From Rhizobacter koreensis (GTDB lineage Bacteria; Pseudomonadota; Gammaproteobacteria; Burkholderiales; Burkholderiaceae_C), in contig NZ_JABWMJ010000002.1 in the NCBI RefSeq assembly GCF_013366375.1, positions 598,249 to 662,248 on the forward strand: a stretch of DNA of 64,000 nt, in the 5' to 3' direction. Both the position numbers and the translations under genes were made by a program. The notes beneath the pieces are model-generated. The model searched no databases and was not told where the DNA came from. It worked only from the letters and a program-made list of their open reading frames with translations. Each line of letters begins with the position of its first letter. Within the stretch, counting starts at the first letter, position 1. This document shows positions 1-8,063 of the stretch, one piece after another.

Positions 1-32
1 CCGCGGGTGTCGAGCTCTTTGTGGGCTTGCAT
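1..32 (-). CDS. Possible N-terminus of a TusA-family sulfur carrier (cut by window edge)
   Basis: Reading leftward from an ATG at 32, the ten complete codons give MQAHKELDTR, followed by GG, which would begin a glycine codon. Betaproteobacterial TusA/SirA-like sulfurtransferases typically begin in this way, with an ELDxRG segment leading into the Cys-Pro sulfur-binding motif. That motif would lie outside the window, so it cannot be checked. The neighbouring cysM also serves sulfur metabolism, which makes the guess reasonable. No clear ribosome binding site is visible upstream. The identification rests on ten residues only. Confidence 0.4.
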   Translation of the reverse strand, partial: MQAHKELDTR

Positions 33-80
33 CGATGCGGATTCTAGGTAAGCGCCCGAGGGCCCTCTCCCGCCGCGGCT

Positions 81-617
81 TCAGGCGGCGCTGCCGCCCA
101 GCCACTGCGGCTCGATGCCGCGCGAGCGCAGCCAGTCGGCGAGCGCGTGACCGGTGCCGGCGGGCCAGCACTTCACGTCGCGGGGTGCCACGAGCCGATA
201 CTCGACGAGTTCGGGCGAGAGCCGCACCTCGCCATGCGCCGACGCGTGGTACGCGATGATGACCTGGTTCATGCGCTCGAACGCGTAGACGCCGATCAGG
301 TCGAGCGTATCGACCGCAAGCGAGGTTTCCTCGGCGATCTCCCGGGCGATGCCCGCTTCCGGCGTCTCGCCGGCCTCCATGAAGCCGGTGACGAGGCCGA
401 ACATCTTGCCCGGCCACGCCGCGTTGCGGGCGAGCAGCACCGCGCCGTCACGATCGACGAGCTCGATGACGGCGGCGAGCACCGGCGTCGGGTTGTTCCA
501 GTGCGTCCACCCGCACGCCGGGCAGCGCAGGCGCGTCTTCGGACCGCCGTCCTCGTCAGCCGTGATCGCCTCGAGGGGCGTCGCGCAGTTCACGCAGAAG
601 CGCACCGCGTGGCTCAT
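81..617 (-). CDS. Nudix hydrolase with N-terminal zinc ribbon
   Basis: A 178-residue protein of the Nudix superfamily, which cleaves nucleoside diphosphates linked to another moiety. The N-terminus carries a zinc-ribbon pattern (C8, C11, C32, C35) like the one preceding the Nudix domain in NADH pyrophosphatases. The Nudix box spans residues 78-100, from G78 through E84 to the REIAEE core (92-97); the usual late glycine is a serine. The ATG at 617 is preferred over an in-frame ATG at 731 because the zinc ribbon starts right after it and the longer version would run into cysM. It lies 25 bases downstream of cysM on the same strand, so co-transcription is likely. Substrate cannot be told from sequence. 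Confidence 0.9.
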   Translation of the reverse strand: MSHAVRFCVNCATPLEAITADEDGGPKTRLRCPACGWTHWNNPTPVLAAVIELVDRDGAVLLARNAAWPGKMFGLVTGFMEAGETPEAGIAREIAEETSLAVDTLDLIGVYAFERMNQVIIAYHASAHGEVRLSPELVEYRLVAPRDVKCWPAGTGHALADWLRSRGIEPQWLGGSAA

Positions 618-642
618 TGCCGGTCCTTCGGGCGTCTGGCCG

Positions 643-1557
643 TCAGGCCGGAAACACGCCGGTCGACAGGTACCGGTCGCCGCGGTCGCAGACGACGAAC
701 ACGATGGTCGCGTTCTCGACCTGCCCGGCAACCTGCAGCGCGACCCAGCACGCGCCGCCCGCCGAGATGCCGCCGAAGATGCCCTCGTCCCGGGCGAGGC
801 GGCGCGCGGTCTCCTCGGCGTCGGCCTGGCTCACGTCGACGGTCTGGTCGACCGCGCTCGGGTCGTGGATCTTCGGCAGGTACTCGAGCGGCCACTTGCG
901 GATGCCGGGGATGCGCGAGCCTTCGCTCGGCTGCGCGCCGACGATGCGCACCTGCGGGTTGCGGCTCTTCAGATAGCGCGAGACGCCCGTGATCGTGCCG
1001 GTCGTACCCATCGCACTCACGAAATGGGTAATGCGCCCGTCGGTGTCGCGCCAGATCTCCGGGCCCGTGGTCTCGAGGTGGACGCGCGGGTTGTCGGGAT
1101 TGGCGAACTGGTCGAGCACGATGCCCTTGCCGTCGGCCTGCATCTGCAGCGCGAGGTCGCGCGCCACCTCCATACCGCCCGAGCGCGGCGTCAGGATCAG
1201 CTCGGCGCCGAACGCCTTCATGGTCTGCGCGCGCTCGACGCTCAGGTCCTCCGGCATGATGAGGAGCATGCGGTAGCCACGGATCGCCGCGGCCATCGCG
1301 AGCGCGATGCCGGTGTTGCCGGAAGTCGCCTCGATCAGCGTGTCGCCCGACTTGATGGTCCCGCGCTCCTCGGCGCGCCGGATCATGCTGATCGCCGGCC
1401 GGTCCTTGACCGACCCCGCGGGGTTGTTGCCCTCGAGCTTGGCCAGGATCACGTTTCCGCGAGCCTCGTTGGCGGCGCGGTCGAGACGCTGCAGTCGCAC
1501 CAGCGGCGTGTTGCCGATGGTGTCTTCAATCGTCGGGTACTGCGGCGCCTGGCTCAT
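643..1557 (-). CDS. cysM: Cysteine synthase B (O-acetylserine sulfhydrylase, CysM)
   Basis: This PLP-dependent enzyme makes L-cysteine from O-acetylserine and sulfide or thiosulfate in the cytoplasm. The 304-residue product matches the usual CysM length. It shows the PLP lysine context EGNNPAGSVKDR (K51), an SGNTG phosphate-binding loop, and a C-terminal GISAGGA segment. Similarity along the whole chain favours the CysM rather than the CysK subgroup (short form, NPAGSVKDR), though I made no alignment. It is the first gene of a probable two-gene unit with the Nudix hydrolase. The minus-strand frame stays open far upstream of the ATG, but this is a GC-rich artefact and not part of the protein. 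Confidence 0.95.
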   Translation of the reverse strand: MSQAPQYPTIEDTIGNTPLVRLQRLDRAANEARGNVILAKLEGNNPAGSVKDRPAISMIRRAEERGTIKSGDTLIEATSGNTGIALAMAAAIRGYRMLLIMPEDLSVERAQTMKAFGAELILTPRSGGMEVARDLALQMQADGKGIVLDQFANPDNPRVHLETTGPEIWRDTDGRITHFVSAMGTTGTITGVSRYLKSRNPQVRIVGAQPSEGSRIPGIRKWPLEYLPKIHDPSAVDQTVDVSQADAEETARRLARDEGIFGGISAGGACWVALQVAGQVENATIVFVVCDRGDRYLSTGVFPA

Positions 1558-1656
1558 GGGGTCTCCTTCGTGCCGATTGTCGCAGCCGCGCGTGGAGCGT
1601 GACTTCCTACCGGCGAGCGCCCGCACTGCCGCCATGGCGCCCCGAAACAATCGCGG

Positions 1657-2649
1657 ATGACCATCACTTCGATTCAGGCGCTTCGAGCCGTCGCCGCCTG
1701 GATGGTCGTGACGCGCCACGTCGAGCAGTTCCTGTTCGACTCGGAGCCGGACGGTTTCGTCGCCTGGCTGTTCTGGTCGCGCGGCGGCGCCGGCGTCGAG
1801 ATCTTCTTCGTCATCAGCGGCCTCATCATGGTCGTCGCCACGCATGAGCGGCCAACGACGCGCGCTGCCTTCCTGCATCGGCGCATCGCGCGCATCGCGC
1901 CGATCTACCTGCTCGCCACGCTGCTGATGGCAGCGCTCGTGCCGTCGAGCCCCGGCGCGCTCGCGCAGTCGATGACGTTCAGCCGCGCACTGCTGGACGG
2001 CGGCTATCCGGTGCTGTACGTGGGCTGGACGCTCGAATACGAGCTCGTCTTCTACGTGCTGTTCGCACTCGGCCTCGGGCGGCCCTGGCTGCTGCCGCTG
2101 CTCCTGCTGGCCTTGCAGTTCTACCCGTGGAACTGGGCGGGCGCCGGCATGTTCCGCAGCAGCCTGATGCTGCTGTTCGCGGTCGGCTACCTCATCGGGA
2201 TCGCGCACGTCGCCGGCCGGCTGCCGCGTTCGCGCCGCGGCGGCGTGCTGTTGCTCGCAGTCGGCGCCGCGTGCATCGGGCTGGGCCAGGGTCGCGAGAC
2301 CGCCTGGTGGTCGCTCGGCGCGATCGGCATCGTCGCCGGCGCGCTTGCCATCGAGTTGAAGTCGACGCTCGCGAGTCGGCTCGGCGACCACTCGTACGCG
2401 GTCTACCTGATCCACCCGATCGCCATCGTGCTGGCGCTGCCCTTCGCCGCAGCCTTCGCGCGCTCGCCCTGGCTCACCGGCGCGCTGCTGGGGACCATCG
2501 CGCTCGCCGCATGGTTCGTGCACGCTCGCATAGAGCGGCCGACGACGCTGTTCCTGCAGCGTCTGCTGACGCGCCGGCGCCGGCGCCGCAAGTTCGAGGT
2601 CTCGGCCGCCAGCGACTTCGGCGGCCCGGCGGGCGCTGCGGGAGCCTGA
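1657..2649 (+). CDS. Acyltransferase family 3 membrane protein
   Basis: A 330-residue integral membrane protein of the acyltransferase-3 family (Pfam PF01757). Family members O-acylate polysaccharides or other envelope sugars using cytoplasmic acyl-CoA. The N-terminus has the family signature LRAVAAW, then RHVEQF with the presumed catalytic histidine (about residue 21), then FFVISGLIM near residue 55. About ten hydrophobic segments follow, and the C-terminus is arginine-rich. The ATG at 1657 directly precedes the signature. The gene diverges from cysM with about 100 bases between the two starts. No polysaccharide genes adjoin it, so the acceptor is unknown. Confidence 0.9.
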   Translation: MTITSIQALRAVAAWMVVTRHVEQFLFDSEPDGFVAWLFWSRGGAGVEIFFVISGLIMVVATHERPTTRAAFLHRRIARIAPIYLLATLLMAALVPSSPGALAQSMTFSRALLDGGYPVLYVGWTLEYELVFYVLFALGLGRPWLLPLLLLALQFYPWNWAGAGMFRSSLMLLFAVGYLIGIAHVAGRLPRSRRGGVLLLAVGAACIGLGQGRETAWWSLGAIGIVAGALAIELKSTLASRLGDHSYAVYLIHPIAIVLALPFAAAFARSPWLTGALLGTIALAAWFVHARIERPTTLFLQRLLTRRRRRRKFEVSAASDFGGPAGAAGA

Positions 2650-2681
2650 TTCCCGCACGGCGCACGCGATGCGCCCGCTGC

Positions 2682-2766
2682 TGGTGCCTCGGGTCGGAAT
2701 CGAACCGACACCCCTTGCGGGAACGGATTTTGAGTCCGTCGCGTCTACCAATTTCGCCACCGAGGC
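2682..2766 (-). tRNA. tRNA-Leu (anticodon CAA)
   Basis: Read on the minus strand, a complete 85-base tRNA runs from 2766 to an encoded CCA at 2684-2682. The acceptor arms GCCTCGG and CCGAGGC pair fully with discriminator A. The D region GGCGAAATTGGTAGACGC and the presence of a variable arm are typical of leucine tRNAs. The seven-base anticodon loop CTCAAAA is at 2734-2728, with anticodon CAA at 2732-2730 reading UUG. The T loop GGTTCGATTCC is intact. It sits between two plus-strand genes and must have its own promoter from the right. Confidence 0.97.
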
Positions 2767-2886
2767 ACGGGGCTCGCACGAAGCGGCGGAGTTTGCCACA
2801 GCGCCTCCGGCGAGCGCCGTCGCGAGAGCGCAGTGGCGCCGCGCCGCGCGCACGTAGACTCGCCGGCTCGACTTTCGCCTGCACCC

Positions 2887-3480
2887 ATGCCGCCGCTGCC
2901 TCCGGTCACCCAAGCCCTGCTGCTGGCGAACGTCGGCATCTTCTTCCTCGACAGCCTGCTCGGCCATCCGCTGTGGATGTGGTTCGCGCTGTGGCCGCTC
3001 GGCACCAACTTCATGCCCTGGCAGCTGGTGACGTACGCGTTCCTGCACGGCAGCCTCTGGCACCTGCTGTTCAACATGCTGGGCCTGTGGATGTTCGGCT
3101 CCGAGCTCGAGCACGTCTGGCGCGGCCGGCGCTTCCTGCAGTTCTATTTCGCGAGCGTGCTCGCAGCGGCGCTGACGCAGATCGTGGTCAGCATCGTGCT
3201 CGGCTCGACGTCGCCGACGGTGGGCGCGTCGGGCGGTCTCTTCGGGCTGCTGCTCGCGTTCGCGATGCTGTTCCCGAACCGCACCATCCTGCTGTTCTTC
3301 GTGATCCCGATCCGTGCGAAGTACCTGGTCACGCTGTTCGGGCTCTACGAGCTCTACCAGGGCGTGTGGGTGATGAACTCGGGCGTGGCTCACTTCGCCC
3401 ACCTCGGCGGCATGCTCGGCGGGCTGCTGATGCTGCGCTACTGGTCCGGACGGCCACCGTTCGGCAACCGCCGCCGCTAG
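2887..3480 (+). CDS. Rhomboid-family intramembrane serine protease
   Basis: A 197-residue polytopic membrane protein of the rhomboid family (S54), which cleaves transmembrane segments of other proteins inside the bilayer. Key residues are present: the HGSLWHLLFNM segment (H54, H59, N63) in the second membrane helix, catalytic serine S115 in GASGGLFG, and catalytic histidine H172 in HFAHLGGMLGG. The serine-histidine dyad is therefore intact. The ATG at 2887 is chosen over one at 2833 because the extra residues are unlike a rhomboid N-terminus and lie close to the tRNA-Leu. No substrate is suggested by the neighbours. Confidence 0.92.
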   Translation: MPPLPPVTQALLLANVGIFFLDSLLGHPLWMWFALWPLGTNFMPWQLVTYAFLHGSLWHLLFNMLGLWMFGSELEHVWRGRRFLQFYFASVLAAALTQIVVSIVLGSTSPTVGASGGLFGLLLAFAMLFPNRTILLFFVIPIRAKYLVTLFGLYELYQGVWVMNSGVAHFAHLGGMLGGLLMLRYWSGRPPFGNRRR

Positions 3481-3562
3481 CCCAACTCGGAACGCCGATT
3501 GCTTGTCGATCGGCGTGGCCCGCGCGGCGACTCGACGTCCGCGCCACGGCCGAGAGGGGGCG

Positions 3563-4714
3563 ATGATGGACATCCGGCCGATCGATTCCACGGATCGCCG
3601 AGGCGCTGCTCGACCCGCGGGCGAGCCCGCGTGGAGGCGCGACCTGCGTCGATTGGCGCCCCGCACCGGCGCCGCGTCGCGTGCCTGGCGCATCGCCGCC
3701 TGGCTGCTCGCCGGGCTCGCCGTGCTGCTCGCCGCGCCGCTCGCCGCGCAGACGCTCGACACCGCGGCGGTGCAGGCGCAGCAGACCGAAGCCCGCACGC
3801 GGGCGCTCGAACGCGCGAGCCACGCCGTGGTCGGCGTCGAGACGCTCTCGATCGACGACGCGCCGTCGGCGGCGACGCTCGGCCGCGCGCGGATCGGCTC
3901 GGGCGTGGTCATCGGCGACGACGACCTCGTGCTGACGATCGGCTACCTGATCGTCGAGGCCGAGCGCGTCGATCTCGTCGACGGCGCCGGGCGGCGTGTG
4001 CCGGCGCGCGTGGTCGCCTACGACGTCGCTACCGGGTTCGGCCTGCTGCAGGCGCTCGCGCCGCTCGCGCTCGCGCCGGCGCCGCTCGGCGACGCGGCCG
4101 CGCTGGTCGACGGCGAGCCGCTGCTGGTGGCGAGCGGTGGCCAGATCGCGACGCTCGGCATCTCGCGGCTGGTGTCGCGGCGGCCGTTCTCGGGCTACTG
4201 GGAATACCACATCGACGACGCCCTCTTCACCGCGCCGGCGCGCGTCGACCACAGCGGCGCCGGCCTCTTTAACGCCGACGGCGAGTTGCTCGGCATCGGC
4301 TCGCTGGTGGTCGCCGACGCGACCGGCATCGGCGCTCCCGGCCTGCGCGGCAACATGTTCGTGCCGGTCGACCTGCTCAAGCCCATCCTGGCGGAGCTGC
4401 GCGTTCGCGGTGCCTCGGCGGCGTCGCGCCGTGCCTGGCTCGGCGTCAACTGCATCGAGGCCGACGACCACCTGCGCGTGATCCGCGTCGCCGAGGACAG
4501 CCCGGCCGAGCGCGCGGGGCTGCGGGTCGGCGACGAGATCCTCGGCATCGACGGCAGCGCGGCGACCACGCTGCACGCGTTCTACACGGCGCTTTGGCAG
4601 CGCGGCGTCGTGCGTGAGGTCGAGCTGCGCATCCGCCGCGCCGATGCCGAGCGGACCATCCGCGCCACCACCGCCGACCGCCTGCAGACGTTCAAGCGGC
4701 CGCAAGGGGTCTGA
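3563..4714 (+). CDS. DegP-like S1C serine protease homologue with PDZ domain, catalytic histidine missing
   Basis: The roughly 383-residue product has an N-terminal membrane or signal segment (about residues 43-63), a chymotrypsin-fold domain (about 85-285) and a C-terminal PDZ domain (about 295-375). This layout resembles periplasmic DegP/HtrA proteins. The serine environment DHSGAGL (S231) and an aspartate at D154 are present. At the place of the usual LTNxHV histidine the sequence reads LTIGYLI (about 125-130), so the triad is incomplete and normal proteolysis is unlikely. A purine-rich GAGAGGGGG stretch lies just before two consecutive ATGs (3563, 3566); 3566 has the better spacing. It may act as a binding or scaffold protein. 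Confidence 0.88.
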   Translation: MMDIRPIDSTDRRGAARPAGEPAWRRDLRRLAPRTGAASRAWRIAAWLLAGLAVLLAAPLAAQTLDTAAVQAQQTEARTRALERASHAVVGVETLSIDDAPSAATLGRARIGSGVVIGDDDLVLTIGYLIVEAERVDLVDGAGRRVPARVVAYDVATGFGLLQALAPLALAPAPLGDAAALVDGEPLLVASGGQIATLGISRLVSRRPFSGYWEYHIDDALFTAPARVDHSGAGLFNADGELLGIGSLVVADATGIGAPGLRGNMFVPVDLLKPILAELRVRGASAASRRAWLGVNCIEADDHLRVIRVAEDSPAERAGLRVGDEILGIDGSAATTLHAFYTALWQRGVVREVELRIRRADAERTIRATTADRLQTFKRPQGV

Positions 4715-4829
4715 CACCGCGTCGGCACGGCTGAACGCGAAGCGCTCCGCGGGTACGACACGCGCTGGCGCGGCCGGCGCGTCCCCCTGACGCACGCGGG
4801 CGGCCGCGTCACCGTCGACGCTGCTCCGG

Positions 4830-5729
4830 TCAGTACCCGAGCGCCCGATCGACCCGGTTCGGCACCGGTTCGCCACGCCGATGCCGATGCACGGCGTCGA
4901 CGAACTGCGCGGCGATCGTCGCGGTCGAGGACTGCGCCGCGATGTGCGGCGTGATCACGACGCCCGGCACGCTCCAGAGCGGGTCGTCGGCCGGCAGCGG
5001 CTCGTGCGCCTGGACGTCGAGCGCGGCACCGGCGAGGTGGCCCGCCCGGATCGCCGCGATGAGGTCTGCCTCGACCACGTGCTGGCCGCGCGCCACGTTG
5101 ATCACGTAGCCGCCGCGCGGCATCAAGGCGAACGCGTGCGCGTCGAGGATCGCGTGGGTGGCGGGCGTCAGCGGCAGCGCGCAGACCACGATGTCGGCCG
5201 CAGCCAACGCCTCGTCGAGGGGCCCGCCGCTGCTGCGGCTCCAGGTGCGCACCGCGAACCCGAGCGCATCGAGCACGCGAGCGATTTCGCGGCCCACGGC
5301 GCCGGCGCCGAGCACCGCGACGCGCGGGTGCGCCGCGGCGATCGGCTCGCGCACCCAGCGCCGCTCGCACTGCTGCGCCTCGTACATCGGCAGCCCGCGC
5401 ACGTGGCGCAGCGCCATCAATGCGACGTGCTGGGCGATGCCGACCGCCTGCTCCGGGTCGACGATGCGCGACACCACCACCTGCGGCGGCAGGTCGGGCG
5501 CGAGCAGCTTCTCGACGCCGGCGGCGACCGAGGCCACCCAGGCGAGGCGCGGCAGCCGCGGCGCAACGCCGACCGGCAGGCTCCAGCCGAGCGCGACCTC
5601 GACCTGCGCGAGCTCGGCGTCGGACGCATCGGCGTGGTAGGGCAGCAGCTCGATCGACGGATCGAGCGCTCGGATGGCGTCGACCAGCGGCGCGGCGGGC
5701 GTCGCGAGCTTGAGCAGCAGCACCTTCAT
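4830..5729 (-). CDS. ghrA: D-2-hydroxyacid dehydrogenase (glyoxylate/hydroxypyruvate reductase A-like)
   Basis: A 299-residue NAD(P)-dependent oxidoreductase that reduces 2-oxoacids such as glyoxylate or hydroxypyruvate. The nucleotide-binding motif VLGAGAVGREIA lies near residues 143-154. The catalytic arginine is in NVARGQ, and the catalytic histidine is in TPHIAAQS near the end. Length and the lack of a long N-terminal substrate domain fit GhrA rather than SerA. Its ATG at 5729 overlaps the stop of the upstream epimerase gene in an ATGA, so the two are translationally coupled. Exact substrate is inferred. Confidence 0.9.
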   Translation of the reverse strand: MKVLLLKLATPAAPLVDAIRALDPSIELLPYHADASDAELAQVEVALGWSLPVGVAPRLPRLAWVASVAAGVEKLLAPDLPPQVVVSRIVDPEQAVGIAQHVALMALRHVRGLPMYEAQQCERRWVREPIAAAHPRVAVLGAGAVGREIARVLDALGFAVRTWSRSSGGPLDEALAAADIVVCALPLTPATHAILDAHAFALMPRGGYVINVARGQHVVEADLIAAIRAGHLAGAALDVQAHEPLPADDPLWSVPGVVITPHIAAQSSTATIAAQFVDAVHRHRRGEPVPNRVDRALGY

Positions 5730-6745
5730 GCGGACGCGACGCCGGGCGTTTCGGCAACGGCAACCGGCAGGTGCGCGCGGGGTCGGGCCGGCGCAGCGTG
5801 CGCGGCGTCGGCAAGCGGAGCGCGCACCGTCGCCAACCCCCACCCCGGATCGCGCAGCCCCTCTTCCACCGTCGGCCAGCGCAGCCGCACCCGCAGCTCG
5901 CGCTTGAGGCGCGTGTTGACGAGCCGCCTCGACTCGCCGAGGAAGCTCATCGACGCGGCGCCGAGCCGACTCGCGGCCTCGGCGCGCGAGACGCGCTCCG
6001 GGCGCGGCTGGCCGGCGATGTCGGCCGCGCGGTCGAAGTAGTCGGCCATCCGAAGCGCGCTGTCGTCCGAGACGTTGACCGCGCGCTGGGGCAGGCCGCG
6101 GTGCAGCGCGGCGATGCAGGCCCGCGCCAGGTCGTCGGCGTGTACGTGGTTCGTGTAGACGTCGTCCTCGGGACGCAACACCGGCTGCCCCTTGGCGCCG
6201 CGCAGCCCCGGATGCTCGCCGCGGCCGGGACCGTAGATGCCCGGCACGCGCAGCAGCGTGACCGCGACGCCGCCGGCGCGGCCCCAGTGGCGCCAGCGCC
6301 GTTCGGCGTCGACACGGCGCCGGGCGCGCGTGGTCGTCGGCCGGAGCGCCCGCGTCTCGTCGACGCGTGCGCCGGCGCAGTCGCCGTAGACGCCGCTGGT
6401 GCTGACGACGACCGCGCGCCGCACCCTCCCGCCGCGCGCCAGGGCGGCGATCAGCGCCGCGCTGCGCGGATCGGTGGCCCCGACACCCGGCGGCGGTGCG
6501 AGGTGCAGCACCGCGTAGGCGACGCCGCCGAGGCGGCCCAGCGTCGCCGGCACGTCGAGGTCGCCGACCAGCGGCACGACGCCGGCAGCGCGCAGCTCGC
6601 CGACGCGCTCGCGCTGCGTCGTCAGCGCGAGCACGCGCCAGCGCCCGGCGAGCCGGCGCGCGACCCTGAGACCCACGTCGCCGCAGCCGACGATCAGCAG
6701 CACGGGGCGACGGAACCGCGACACGCCGGCCGGGCTCATCGGCAT
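5726..6745 (-). CDS. NAD-dependent epimerase/dehydratase family protein (extended SDR)
   Basis: A Rossmann-fold protein of about 339 residues resembling YeeZ/SDR-type NAD(P)-binding proteins. It starts with VLLIVGCGDVGLRVA, a glycine-rich dinucleotide loop. Further on it has an STSGVYGD segment, where S and Y could form the SDR active site, and GIYGPGRGEHP. The open frame continues to 6823, but the prefix is not conserved-looking. ATGs at 6745 or 6739 put the fold at the N-terminus, and neither has a strong ribosome binding site. The stop overlaps the start of the ghrA-like gene. The plus-strand reductase gene starts at 6836, so the short space between is a divergent promoter region. Substrate unknown. 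Confidence 0.83.
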   Translation of the reverse strand: MPMSPAGVSRFRRPVLLIVGCGDVGLRVARRLAGRWRVLALTTQRERVGELRAAGVVPLVGDLDVPATLGRLGGVAYAVLHLAPPPGVGATDPRSAALIAALARGGRVRRAVVVSTSGVYGDCAGARVDETRALRPTTTRARRRVDAERRWRHWGRAGGVAVTLLRVPGIYGPGRGEHPGLRGAKGQPVLRPEDDVYTNHVHADDLARACIAALHRGLPQRAVNVSDDSALRMADYFDRAADIAGQPRPERVSRAEAASRLGAASMSFLGESRRLVNTRLKRELRVRLRWPTVEEGLRDPGWGLATVRAPLADAAHAAPARPRAHLPVAVAETPGVASA

Positions 6746-6835
6746 CCGGCTTGCCGCGACGGCGCTGCCGCCACCGCGCCGCTCGGAGGCGCCCACGCAC
6801 TGCGCGCAAAATCGCGCCCGCATCCAGGACCCGTC

Positions 6836-7882
6836 ATGTCATTCACCGTCACCGTCCAGCCGAGCGGCAAGACCTTCACCGTCTCGCGCGATGAACCGAT
6901 TCTCGCCGCAGCGATCCGCCAGGGCGTCGGCCTGCCCTACGGCTGCAGGGACGGCGCCTGCGGCTCCTGCAAGTGCCGCCTGCTCGAAGGCCGCGTGATC
7001 CACGGCGCGCATCAGGTCAAGGCGCTGAGCCCGGCCGAAGAGGACGCCGGGCTCATGCTGACCTGCCAGGCCGCGCCGCAGACCGACATCGTGCTCGAGG
7101 CGCGCATGGTGCCAGGAGCCGGCGAGTTCCCGGTCAGAAAGCTCCCGTGCCGCGTGATCAGCATCGACAAGCCCGCGCCTGACGTCGCCATCGTCCAGCT
7201 GCAGCTGCCGGCCAACGACCCGCTGCAGTACCGCGCCGGACAGTACATCGAGTTCATCCTTCGCGACGGCTCGCGGCGCAGCTACTCGATGGCGAATTCG
7301 CCGCTCACCATCCGCGAGAAGCCCGCGGTCGAGTTGCACATCCGTCACCTGCCGGGCGGCAAGTTCACCGATCAGGTGTTCAGCACGCTCAAGGAAAAGG
7401 ACATCCTGCGCGCCGAAGGGCCGTTCGGGAGCTTCTTCCTGCGCGACGACACCTCGGGCGAGGACAAGCCGATCATCCTGCTCGCCTCAGGCACCGGCTT
7501 CGCGCCGATCAAGGCGATCATCGAGGACATGGACATCAACGGCAGCACGCGGCGGGCGACGCTGTACTGGGGCGCACGCAGCCGCGCCGATCTCTACATG
7601 CACGAGTGGGCCGAGGCCGCCGCGGCGCGGATGCCGAACCTCCGCTACATCCCGGTGCTCTCGGAGCCCAAGTCCGAGGACGGCTGGACCGGCCGTACCG
7701 GATTCGTGCACCACGCGGTGATGCACGACCACCCGAACCTGATGCAGCACCAGGTCTACGCCTGCGGCGCGCCGATCATGGTCGAGTCCGCCGAGCGTGA
7801 CTTCGTCGCGCGCTGCGGGCTGCCTGACGACGAGTTCTACGCGGACTCGTTCACGTCCGAGGCCGACAAGCACGGCGCCTGA
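6836..7882 (+). CDS. 2Fe-2S/FAD/NAD oxidoreductase (CDP-6-deoxy-delta-3,4-glucoseen reductase-like)
   Basis: A 348-residue one-chain electron-transfer flavoprotein. Residues 1-90 form a plant-type ferredoxin domain with the CRDGACGSCKC cluster loop and a distant fourth cysteine in LTCQA. A ferredoxin-reductase FAD domain follows (RSYSMAN flavin motif), then an NAD-binding domain (GTGFAPIKA). Proteins of this type are widely annotated as AscD/E3-like in Burkholderiales, but no deoxysugar genes are nearby. A role as the reductase partner of an unidentified oxygenase or dehydratase is more likely. The ATG at 6836 begins the ferredoxin fold directly. Confidence 0.92.
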   Translation: MSFTVTVQPSGKTFTVSRDEPILAAAIRQGVGLPYGCRDGACGSCKCRLLEGRVIHGAHQVKALSPAEEDAGLMLTCQAAPQTDIVLEARMVPGAGEFPVRKLPCRVISIDKPAPDVAIVQLQLPANDPLQYRAGQYIEFILRDGSRRSYSMANSPLTIREKPAVELHIRHLPGGKFTDQVFSTLKEKDILRAEGPFGSFFLRDDTSGEDKPIILLASGTGFAPIKAIIEDMDINGSTRRATLYWGARSRADLYMHEWAEAAAARMPNLRYIPVLSEPKSEDGWTGRTGFVHHAVMHDHPNLMQHQVYACGAPIMVESAERDFVARCGLPDDEFYADSFTSEADKHGA

Positions 7883-8063
7883 CGGCATCCGCACGCGCGC
7901 ACGCGGCGCGGTCGGCGCCGGCTGACCATCCGCCGTTCGGGTGAGCGAAAACACACCCGCTCCCGGCGGCTTCGGCGAAAATCCCGCCCCTGTTGCGGGG
8001 CCTTTCACCGCGGCATGCGCGTTGCCGCCGGCCGCGCCGCCATCCACCGAGCCGAGGAACGTC

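Noticed and set aside
643..3912. A minus-strand open frame running from 3912 through cysM
   Set aside because: Only the last 304 codons match CysM. The upstream part crosses the rhomboid gene, tRNA-Leu and the acyltransferase gene, and has no protein-like character.
7943..8006. Two small hairpins (CGGGTG/CACCCG; GCCCC/GGGGC with CTTTC) ahead of the CsgG-like gene, considered as riboswitch or terminators
   Set aside because: Stems are short, no U-tract follows and no known riboswitch consensus is visible; in such GC-rich DNA these arise by chance.
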